Below are positions 51,527 through 61,240 of a stretch of DNA of 64,000 nucleotides, in pieces (position 1 is the first letter of the stretch; the number at the start of each line of letters is the position of its first letter). This DNA comes from Mesostigma viride (taxonomy: Eukaryota; Streptophyta; Mesostigmatophyceae; Mesostigmatales; Mesostigmataceae). The notes under the pieces were generated by a model. It was not told where the DNA came from. It made no database searches and worked only from the letters and a program-made list of their open reading frames with translations. The translations under genes were made by a program, and so were the position numbers. The DNA is taken from positions 62,001 to 126,000 of the forward strand of contig RPFO01001815.1 of NCBI GenBank assembly GCA_009746045.1, given 5' to 3'.

Positions 51527-52585
51527 ATGGCCCCCACAACCGCTACCTTGGTATCCAGTGTCTCTTCCCTTGCTCTTAAGTCTCGGGTGACCAAAAAGAA
51601 TGTGTCACCTTCCGCGAAGGAAGCACTTAAATGCGGTGTCAACAACACCACACATCGGCCACGAACCGTTGCACAGGCTGTGCCCTCAGAAACTGTGGCG
51701 TCTCAGGTGTGTGCTTTTGCTTTCCCACTTGAAACTCCTCAATGCTGTGGGCTGGTATGCCGTTTCCGCTACTGTTTTCTAGTGCTGTGAGTCAGTCGGG
51801 CTAGGCGTGGGCAAACTGTAGCGAGGTAGGACGCACGGGTAGCGAGCTGACTGGGACTGCAATACGTAATTGTACCCTCGCCTTTGACTGTTCGACGTGA
51901 TACAGGATGAGCGGTTGAAAATTTCTGCCGTTAGCCGCCGCCAGATGCTCTCAGGGGGTGTTGCTCTTGCCGTCGTGGTGGCTATGTTCACGGACGCCCG
52001 CCCTTCGTTTGCGGACGAGGAGTCGTCCGCCGCGCCCGAGTTCGGCACCGTTTCCGAGGCCTCCCCCGTTGCTGAGATCGCTGAGGAAACAACCGAGGCT
52101 GCCACCGAGGCAACCACTGAGGCAGCCACCGAGGAGGCCGCTCAGACCGAGGAGGAACTCGAAGAAGAGATTGAGGAAGAGGTAAGCTGGCTGGCCGCGT
52201 CGCCTCACTCGGTGCTGTCCGCTTGGGATAAATCTTGTATGGCCTTGGAGTGCCTCTTGTCGGGGTCCATTTCTCTGGCAGTCTATGCTCAGTGTTAATT
52301 TTGAGCTTCCCGGTCCCCGTCATGCTGAGTCTTGCAGGTTATAGCGCCGTTGCTCATGTGGCTTGAGCTGCTGGCACTTGTAACACACATCGTGCCTGCT
52401 GGGGTGGCTGGCTGCAGATTGCGGAGCTGGAGGAGCGCGCCGCCCAACTAGAGGCGGAGGGCGAGACAGAGGAGGCCAAGGTCCTGGAGGACGAGCTGGA
52501 GGTAATTGAGGAGGAGTTGGAGACGGCCCCGCGCAGCTTCATACAGCAGGCACTCCTGGCCCTCAAGCGCAGCTTCGGCCTTTAA
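51527..52585 (+). CDS. Predicted thylakoid-lumen acidic protein, three exons
   Basis: Join 51527-51706, 51906-52181, 52418-52585 gives 207 residues. All introns are phase 0 with GT-AG borders (donors CAG|GTGTGT and GAG|GTAAGC; acceptors ACAG|GAT and GCAG|ATT). Exon 1 is a Ser/Thr/Val/Lys-rich, acid-poor chloroplast transit peptide (MAPTTATLVSSVSSLALKSR). Exon 2 has a twin-arginine lumen signal: SRRQML, a hydrophobic GGVALAVVVAMF, and a likely SFA|DEES cleavage. The mature part is very acidic, with repeated TEAATEA units and a Glu-rich coiled-coil that continues in exon 3 (IAELEERAAQLEAEGE, VIEEELE), ending FIQQALLALKRSFGL. The mature protein would be about 110 residues. I do not recognise the family; small photosystem or lumen accessory proteins share this layout. 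A TGTAA lies at about 52913. Confidence 0.75.
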
Positions 52586-53513
52586 AACAGAGCATAGGCC
52601 AGGGTATAATACCAGGCAGGTGGCATCATGGCTAGTTACGGCATAGGGATACTCATCCAGGCTGTGATCCATACAGACGCGTGTTATTGACACAAGGTCT
52701 GGGATTTATGGGTGATTGGGGACCAAGGATCTCCTGGATGGGAGAACTTGGCGCTATTCTTGGACATGGGTTCTGTTGTGAAAAACATTGGTCCATGGCA
52801 GGCCTGCTGTTGGGATTGTCCAGTTGCTGTACAGCAGTAACGGAATGATATTTGTGCTGTCTCCAGCCTGTGCACGGCAAAACAGACTTCATGGGATTCT
52901 GTACATAATTGTTTGTAATAATAAGCATCCCCGCTATTGTGGGAAATTGTGAACACGATGTACCTTCATGGATGCATGGATTGTATCTGTCATTCATCGC
53001 TATATATTCTATATGAATTAAACTCATGCACACGCTGGGGAGTCTTACCTGAGCCACCATCAATAGGTCATGTCAATCATTACGTTCGCCATGCCATGCG
53101 TTCATACCTAGGAGACAACGAGCGTAGGCCAGAAATCGGGAAAATCATACATGAAAGGAAGGCTGCCCACAGTGCAAATACAAATACTATGCATACGTTG
53201 TATCGCAGCACGTTGCAATGGGCGACAGGAGCCAACTGCCCGTGGCACAAATAAGTCCAGAAAACAAATGCCACATTGCTGGCTCGAGGAGTATTTTTCT
53301 CGTTTCTCGTTTTCAGGATTTAATAAAAAAAAGTGGTTTTTAATTAAAAAAATAGGTTACACATCAATTTTAAGTCACCCCGGGAAAGCTATCGTGCTGA
53401 AGATGTACGTCTCATCAAAACACACCATATCTAGACATGCATATCTGTTTTCACATGGACCTCATGAAATCACATCATCCCATGGCACGCATTTCTGCAT
53501 TCACATTAATTAA
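52586..53513 (+). other. 3' flank of the thylakoid protein gene
   Basis: Probable 3' UTR with a TGTAA motif near 52913, then AT-rich sequence up to the copia insertion site at ATTAA (53509-53513). No further gene is seen. Confidence 0.45.
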
Positions 53514-53944
53514 TGTTAGGAGTGAGAAAACAATGTTTGCCACAAAGTTTTACTTTATTTCACTCAGATAAAAATAAGTCTCAGTCGGCAGCTGGCCGGC
53601 TGCTAGTTCCACCACAGGAGTGTGTGAGGTGTGAGGTACTGAGAGAGCAAACAAGGTGCGTAGCTTCGCCTTTTAAACAATTCCAGGCTCAGCTACTGGG
53701 TAGCAGTTATGATCTACCTACAACGTGGCCACACCAAACCGGTCTTTTCTGACTGTGTGGCAGTTACAATCATAACGTGATCTCAAGCCAACCATTCACA
53801 ACCAAAGTTCAAGGTCAGTCACAGAATGACTGGGTCACTTATGGAACAGAACTTAAACATGCGGCACATGCCCGTCCATGTAGTCCAGAGCTAGCACTAA
53901 ACTATAAGTACTAGTTTCAGGCAGGTGTGTCGATACTTCTGACA
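53514..53944 (-). repeat. 3' LTR of the copia element
   Basis: 431 bp, TG...CA on either strand. Pairs with 59452-59883. Confidence 0.95.
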
Positions 53945-54089
53945 CCCCCCTTACTCGGCACACAGGCCGGAAAACAAACTCAAGCAAGCCAGAACAAATG
54001 TTCACTAAATAAAAGAACTGTAGTATGGGACCACTGTCACAGGCTAGCAAGTGTGTCCTTATGTTGTCTCATCTCGAATTGCCAGTAAC

Positions 54090-57000
54090 TCAAATACCCA
54101 ACAACTTGTGTCTGAGCTCCACAAAACGTGGCTCGGGTAGTGCCTTGGTGAGCATGTCGGCGATCATCGCTGCCCCAGGAAGGTGAGACACCTGAACGGT
54201 GCCATCCGCGACCTTCGCGCGAATGTAGTGGTACTTGACGTCGATGTGCTTGGTACGCCGAGGGTGAACAGGGTCTCGTGACAGAGCCACAGCACCAGTG
54301 TTGTCGCAAAACACCTGAATTGGCCCTGAGGCCGGGTCACCCAACTCCTTGGTGATGGTGAGAAGGGGAACCACCTGCTGCGTGACACCGCACAGGGCCA
54401 TGTACTCGGCCTCACAGGTGGACAGGGCTGGAGTGGGCTGCTTGCGACTGGTCCACTCCACCGCAGCACCGCGGTACATGACCACGTTGCCAGTGATTGA
54501 CTTGCGGTCCACAGGATCGTTTGCCCAGTCGGCATCCGAGTAGGCCACCAGCCCCCCCTGCCCCGAGTAGGACAGACCCAGGTCCTTGGTGTGTACCGCG
54601 TACTGAAGCACCCGGCGTGCCAGCCCAAGGTCGCTTACAGTAGGGTTTTTCATATTCTGAGTCAGCAGGTTGACTGCGAATGCCAGGTCAGGCCGAGTGC
54701 ATCCCATCGCATACAGGAGTGCCCCGGTGATCGCTTGGTAGACGCGAGTGTCGTCCGCGTTGAGAAGCCCCCCCTCACCACGGGGGGTGTTGGGGACGAT
54801 GGGCGTCTTCACCGCCCGTGGGGAGACCCCAAAGCGCTCAGCGAGGGCCTCCAGGTACGGGCCTTGGTGCAGAAAAACTGTGCGCGCCGGCGGGTCGAGG
54901 ACCAGGGAGACCCCCAGAAAGAGGGAGGGGGCATCCGTCTCGGTGATCTGGAAGCGCTGGGACACCCGTTGGGTCCACTGCGATAGCCACTCCGCCGAGG
55001 AGTGGGAGACCAGGAGATCGTCGACATGGACGAAGGCAAAACCACCAACATACAGGAACAGACACGTGTCCGTGGTGCTCTGGACAGCGCCAGTCTCATG
55101 GATGAGGTAGTCCCGGAGCGTGTGGTGCCAGTTCCGGGGCGCCTGTTTGAGCCCATAGAGGCTCCGCCGGAGGCGCCAGAGGTACGTTTGGCCAGTGGGG
55201 TCGCGCTCCTCAAAGCCCTTGGGGGGAAGGACATACACGTCCTCCTCCAACTCAGCATAGAGGAACGCGGTGCGGACATCCAGCTGCCGGATGGGGTGGC
55301 CAGCAGTGCCAGCACGAGCCAAGCCCAGGCGCACGGTGGCAGCACGGACGGTGGGAGCAAAAGTCTCACCGAAATCAATGCCCTCGCGCTGTGCAAACCC
55401 CTTGCACACAAACCGGGCCTTGCACCGCCCATCAGCTTTCTGGGCGAAGACCCACTTGGTGGGTAGGAGCTTGGCACCGCGCGGAAGATCACGCATATGC
55501 AGAAGCTCGTAAACCTGGTGCTCCTGGAGGCTGGCCAGCTCACTCTCCATGGCCGTGCGCCATTCCGGCAAGGCAAGGGCGGCAGCGGGAGAGGAGGGCA
55601 CGGACGCAGGCTGGCTATGAAAAGCAGCAGCGAAGCACAGGTCAGCGACAAGTGAGTGATGCGCGTGGATCCGTGCAGCCTTGGTGACAGGTTGATCCGG
55701 CCAGGAAGAAAGTGCGTCATCCAATACATCATCGCCCCCGAAACCAGGGGGAGCGGGGGTGTTACTGCCATGAGAAAGGTCGCCACACAAGGCAGCACCA
55801 CGGGAACCCCACACGGGGAGGAGACCTGCAGAGGCACCAGGGGACGCCGGAGGAGAATAGCCGGTGCTGTCAGCCGTGCTCTCCAGGTCAACCGAGGTAC
55901 TCAAATGCGGCGGAGGCATCCCCGCCCCGGCGTGTTCATATGACGCCGCAGAACGCGAGTGGCCAGAGGCCTGTCCGCGCAACAGAGGGGCATGCTGTCG
56001 AGCATCTGACACGGTGAGGTAAGATGTCGGCGCCGAGGCAGGAGCCGGAGCCGTCGGAGCAGGGCCGTTCCGCACAAGTGCCTGGATGGCCGCAGCGGCG
56101 GCCGGGGGGAGAACGAAACGCTCAGGAGTCCCCCCGATGCTGACATAGCTGTCCTCACGGCCTGCGGGCAAGGCAGTGGAGGGCGTTGCCGGCCCCCCAG
56201 AGTCCTCGGCAGAGGCAGAGGGTAACTGCAAAGGGGCAGGAGTCAGCATGTCGGCGGGAAAGAGGTCGGCCTCCGCAAAGGGGGCCGCCGGGAGCCACTG
56301 CGCAGCCTGCGGGGCCCGGTTGCGCCACGTCTCGTCGAACTGCACGTGCTTGCGCTCGATGACACGCCCGCCGCCCGTCGCCTTGTCGGGCACCCATACG
56401 AGGTAGGCCGGGGAGTCAAGCTTGTATCCCACGAAGAGGCCATCCTCAGCGCGAGAATCAAACTTCTCACGGGCTGCCCCCTCAACCAAGACGTGGGAGG
56501 GGCAGCCAAACACACGCATGCCGGATAAATCCGCAGGGCGCCCATACATGAGGAAGTAGGGCGTTGCGTGCTCCGGGTTGCTGCGGCAGGGCAGCCTGTT
56601 GATGATGTAGATGGCGCATGCAAAGGCTAGAGCCCAGAACTCCTTGCCGAGGCCAGCATGCGCCAGCATGCTCCTGGTCATGCTAACTGCGACGCCCCAG
56701 AATCGCTCCGCCACGCCGTTCTGCTCCGGCGTATAGGGGGACGAGAACTCTTGCCGCACGCCATACTCGGCGCAGACGGCGCGCCAGTCCTGGCCAGTGA
56801 AAACCGCGTCTTGGTCGGAGCGAAGCTCCACAGGCGCCGTGGCCGCGGACGCCCGGAACGGCTTGATCTCCGTGGCCAGGAAGTGACGCAGGCTCCCAAC
56901 GGCAGCGTCCTTCGTCTTCAAGAAGTAAACCCAGTGAAAACGAGTGGCTTCATCCGTGATGCCCAGGACATACCGCCAGTCCCCCAACACGGCAGGGGTC

Positions 57001-58127
57001 CGCATGGGACCTAGCAGGTCGCAGTGCAGGCGATGGCGAGGGGTCGCGCAGCGTGGCGTCGTGCTGGGGGGAAAGCTGCTCCGCCGCAAGTGACCGGCAG
57101 GGCAGGAAGGACACGTGGGAGCCTTGGGACCGTGGGTCACCATGTTTGAGGCGGGGTCGGCGGCTAGCCGAGCAATACGATCCGCGCCAGCGTGTCCGAG
57201 GCGCAGGTGCCACTGCATCAGGTCCACGGGGGCGGCTGATGTGGCGAGGGCATGGGGCGCCACCCCGCGGAGCAAGTAAATGCCGTCACACTCCACGAGG
57301 GGGAACGTGCGGGTCCCCAAAGTGAGGCGCAGGTGCTTAAAGTCCACATCATGGCCGGCTTTAAAGAGCTGGCTCACCGAGAGTAGGCGGGCCTGAAGGC
57401 CTGGGACATACAAAGCTGGGCCGAGGTGCACGTCCGGGGTGCCGAGCCGGAGAAGCAGAGGGCCCCTGCCGCCCGCATGCAGATTGCCGCCCGAGCCGGT
57501 GATGCGCAGCCGGAAGGCGGGATCAAATCCATCGCCAAAGTCCGCCCGGTGAGGCGTCATGTGGTACGTGGCACCCGTGTCAACCACCCACTCCGGGGCA
57601 CACCTAGCCGAGGCCGTTGCGGCCGTGTGAAGCACAGAAGGAGCGGTGGTTGAGGAACCAGCCGTCGAGTCCGAGGAGGTGCTGGGGCGGGGTGCCGAGA
57701 GACGACTGCCCGAGCGGGACGGGGAAGGCGCAAGGCCGTGCACTGGACGAAGCGAGGCCTGCCCGTGAGGCTGCACACCGTCGCGCAGGGAAGCACCTAA
57801 AGGGTTGGCGCGCAGGGAAGCACACAAAGGGCCTCGACCCACGTGGAACGCGTACGTCGTCTCCAAGGGAGGCAGGCCTGCGTCGGTGTGATGGGCGTGC
57901 CCGGCGCCGTCACCGCGGAGGTGAGCAGGGCGCTGGGCGGGATGGGCAGTCCAGCAGGTGGCGGCGTCATGTCCAGGCTTGGCGCAGACGGAGCAGGGCG
58001 GCCCGCGACCACGCCCGACCCCTGCGCCACCACCGCGACCACCACCGCGCCCGCCGCGCCCCCCGCTGCTACCGCCATGGCCGTGGCCGTTGCCGTGGCC
58101 ATTGCCGTGGGCGCGGCCGTTGCCGTG

Positions 58128-58219
<92 letters not shown>

Positions 58220-59209
58220 TGTTGCCGTTGCCGTTGCCGCGGGCACCGCCATTCCGTGGGCCACGCCCCCGGCCAGGGGTATGGTACGCGTGGTTGGAGG
58301 CAGAGCCAGAATCTGCAGGGGACGGGAGGCCACCCGTCAGCAGATCTTCAACTTCCATCAGGCGCTGCCGCAGGACCGGAACAGTCTCGACCTCGTCAAG
58401 ACGGAGGGAGATTAGCGCGGGCCGGTACTCGGCGCGCAGACCGCTGAGGACGCTGGCAATGAAGGCAGCGACTGGGAACGTAATGCCTGCAGCCTGTAGC
58501 TTGGCGTACAGCAGTTCCGAGCGGTTCACATACGGCTCCACAGTCTCGCGAGCAGTTTGACGAAGTTGGGCCATTTGTTTCCACAAGTCCAGACGCATGG
58601 ACTTGGTGAGCTTGCCATGCTCATAGACCTGGATGAGCTTGGTGATGGCCAGACTGCCCAGGCGACGATCCAGGGGGAGCGTCTGCATCAAGGCACGCGC
58701 AGGCCCATCGACGACGGCCAACAAGGCAACGTAAAGGAGCCGATCCAGTTGCACGTTCTGGACAACACCTGCCAGCACTCCAAGGAGGCCAGCATAAAGG
58801 GAAACAAGGCCCAAGAAATGGTCCTTAAAAGGGATCCACAGCGTCCAATCTGAGCCGGTAAAAACCTTGACCCCACGAACATCCTTCAAAAGCTCCTTGC
58901 AAGCCACAAAGGAGGCTCGGGCGGGGCCCCCCCCGCCGTACCGCGGCTCAAACCACCACCGTCAACCGCCGGATTCTCACCGGCGGGAGCACCGAGGGCG
59001 GCGTCCTCATCACCACCTGGCGGGTGCAAAGCCAGGGCAGCCAGCCCAGCTGCTGCGTCAAAAAATACCTCGCCTGGGAGACCCGAATCGGTAAGAGTTA
59101 CGGACGATGCAGTCAAAGCGGCCAGACCGGCAGCGTCGTCGGCATCAAAATCGTTACTGCCAGCAGCGCGACCCGCGGAAGCGACCTGGCTGCGAGTTCC
59201 GGAAGCCAT
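54090..59209 (-). CDS. Copia gag-pol polyprotein (one homopolymer frame break)
   Basis: The start is the ATG at 59209 (MASGTRSQVASAG). The first 90 or so codons are in a frame that breaks at an eight-C run (58927-58934); the remaining 1,605 codons are uninterrupted. Positions below count in the long frame. Gag helices 1-190 (FTGSDWTLWIPFKDHFLGL). A Gly-Asn hexanucleotide repeat near 220-270. Zinc knuckle CSVCAKPGHDAATC near 305. Protease VDTGATYHMT near 441. Integrase with WHLRLGH...CPSC, Asp in CDLLGP near 630, Asp in RSDQD near 698 and Glu in NGVAER near 734, giving the 35-residue spacing. RT with RQLDVRTAFLYAEL and FVHVDDLLV near 1295. RNase H with SDADWAND, STCEAEYMAL and HIDVKYHYIR. All catalytic residues I can check are present, so the element may be active if the run is an assembly error. 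Confidence 0.93.
58090..58250 (-). repeat. Hexanucleotide GGNAAC repeat in gag
   Basis: Tandem GCCGTT (plus strand) coding for alternating Gly-Asn in gag, just upstream of the zinc knuckle, preceded by Gly/His- and Gly/Arg-rich variants. The repeat is in frame and would expand or contract by two residues at a time. Confidence 0.9.
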
Positions 59210-59451
59210 TCCAGAAAAAAAAAACAGCAAAAAACTCCGAAAAAAAGGTAACGTTGACCACGAGATTCCGGCCAGGAATCGAACCAAGCATTGTATTACG
59301 CGCCGGACGGGAATCAAACCTCCGCCTACGCTGTCGTCATGCAAATCTCGCCGAAATACACAAATCAAGTCAACCGCGAGCAGAGCCTCGGGAAACGACT
59401 TTTACCAGCGGTAAGCAGGTCGAAAGGCGTGCGAACCGCACTCCGATGCCA

Positions 59452-59883
59452 TGTTAGGAGTGAGAAAACAATGTTTGCCACAAAGTTTTACTTTATTTCA
59501 CTCAGATAAAAATAAGTCTCAGTCGGCAGCTGGCCGGCTGCTAGTTCCACCACAGGAGTGTGTGAGGTGTGAGGTACTGAGAGAGCAAACAAGGTGCGTA
59601 GCTTCGCCTTTTAAACAATTCCAGGCTCAGCTACTGGGTAGCAGTTATGATCTACCTACAACGTGGCCACACCAAACCGGGTCTTTTCTGACTGTGTGGC
59701 AGTTACAATCATAACGTGATCTCAAGCCAACCATTCATCACCAAAGTTCAAGGTCAGTCACAGAATGACTGGGTCACTTATGGAACAGAACTTAAACATG
59801 CGGCACATGCCCGTCCATGCAGTCCAGAGCTAGCACTAAACTATAAGTACTAGTTTCAGGCAGGTGTGTCGATACTTCTGACA
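59452..59883 (-). repeat. 5' LTR of the copia element
   Basis: 432 bp, one base longer than the partner at a GGG/GG site. It contains the promoter and transcript start region of the element by analogy. Confidence 0.95.
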
Positions 59884-60001
59884 ATTAACTAATTAAGGGG
59901 ACTCGGCGCGGCGAATATTTTCCGCGCCAAAAAAATTCCGCGGTACCCTCCGTACCGTGAAAAGTGGGTGCACGGTGCGCGCACCCCTTGCGGAAGTGGC
60001 C

Positions 60002-60082
60002 ATGGCGACTGCTTTTAGACGAAACGTGACAAATCTGGCTCGCGGAAAGCAGAAAAAATGCTCGATTCTTGGAGAAAATTAG
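60002..60082 (+). pseudogene. T2 N-terminal exon remnant
   Basis: Starts MATAFRRNVTNLARGKQKKC in the same CCATGGCG context as T1 and stops after 26 codons. The first eight residues are identical to T1 and the rest has diverged. Confidence 0.45.
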
Positions 60083-61170
60083 TTACTGATTCTAATTTAT
60101 GGTGGGATAGTTGCGATCTATAATGTCGCGGGCTCTTTTTCTTTACCATCGGCAGGGGGGGTCCGGCCTGAATTTCTGTAGGGATGAATAAAGTATAATG
60201 GATGCCTGCAGGTGTGATTGTCGATTGTTGCCAGTTTTGATGGTCCTAATGGAAGCTAGTTTAATGATGTTTCTAAAGCCGTAAAAATTCCAGCTGCTAT
60301 CTTTACCTTTCCCGTCATTTTTCGGTAAGATAACATTAGGCCTGCGCGATGCGCGCCCGACCTCTCCATGAAATTAAGGGTGGCCTTTCTTGTGCGCCTG
60401 GGCACGAATAAATGCCCGTTATGGTACGTTCTTGTATTAAACGTCCTAAGATAGCGCTTTCCTGCTTTCTTAGCTCGTTGAGCGTAAGCTTTTTGCCTTC
60501 TTTCCGGCCAGATGCAGCCATGAAGTTGCGGGTCCTGGCGCTGCATCGCTGGATTCCTGGATGTTTTTTAGCAAGTTCGTCTGTGACGTGGCTGGCTTGC
60601 TGCAGCGCGTGGCCCACAACCTGTCGGGAAGGTGTAATGCTTTTATTTCCATGCTTCTCTGAAATTTCTTTTGCTTTATAGACAGTTGTGTTCGAGGAAA
60701 TTCACGCGGTCTTCCTAAGCAGCGGCATCATTTTCCCCAGACACTGACGAGCTGGCACCTGTCTCCTAATGTTAAGCCTCCCACGGTCCTTAATTTAGGA
60801 CTTTGTCCTAAATTAAGGACCAATTTACTATAACCGAGGTACCGGGGGGGGGGTCACTATATGGACCGTACCCCATGTGGACCGTACCCGGCATGATGTA
60901 CCCGACCCGTGGTACCGGCACATGGTACCCGGATTCCGTACCCGGGTACCGGGTATAATGGCGGGAAAGTAGGTACCTCGACCAAAAATATAACCGATTT
61001 TGGAGCGAAAAAGTGGGTGCGGGAATGATCTGAGGTGGATATGGCGACCTGACAATCGTGGCCGGCTTTTTCACGTGCGTTTATCATTTCGGGCGCCCAG
61101 TAGCAAAAACGAAAGGTCGTTAGTTATGCTTAAAGGCTGTGAAATTTTCTGCGCAAGTTTTTATGTGTAG

Positions 61171-61240
61171 CGCTGTAGCACAGCGGCACAACACAAATGG
61201 GTCGCAGATCGCCTGCTCGCGGAGGGTCGATTTTGGCACA
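61171..61240 (+). ncRNA. tRNA-like sequence inside T2 (A-box and B-box)
   Basis: TAGCACAGCGG at 61176-61186 fits the pol III A-box, and GGGTCGATTTTGG at 61224-61236 resembles the B-box, 48 bases apart as in a tRNA. The acceptor stem is not convincing, so this is a tRNA-derived or SINE-like sequence rather than a functional tRNA. Confidence 0.35.

Larger units (their letters stand above)
53514..59883 (-). mobile_element. Ty1/copia LTR retrotransposon, nearly intact
   Basis: The LTRs (53514-53944 and 59452-59883) start TG and end CA and are about 99% identical, differing by one G insertion and a few substitutions. The flanks carry the same 5 bp, ATTAA (53509-53513 and 59884-59888), so the insertion is recent. 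In minus orientation: 5' LTR, a primer-binding region beginning TGGCATCGGAGTG at 59451, gag-pol, a purine tract AAGGGGGG just before the 3' LTR (53945-53952). Integrase precedes RT, which defines copia order. Confidence 0.97.

Noticed and set aside
54809-55891. 360-codon minus-strand ORF and several plus-strand ORFs inside copia
   Set aside because: They are shadows of the GC-rich gag-pol reading frame in other frames.
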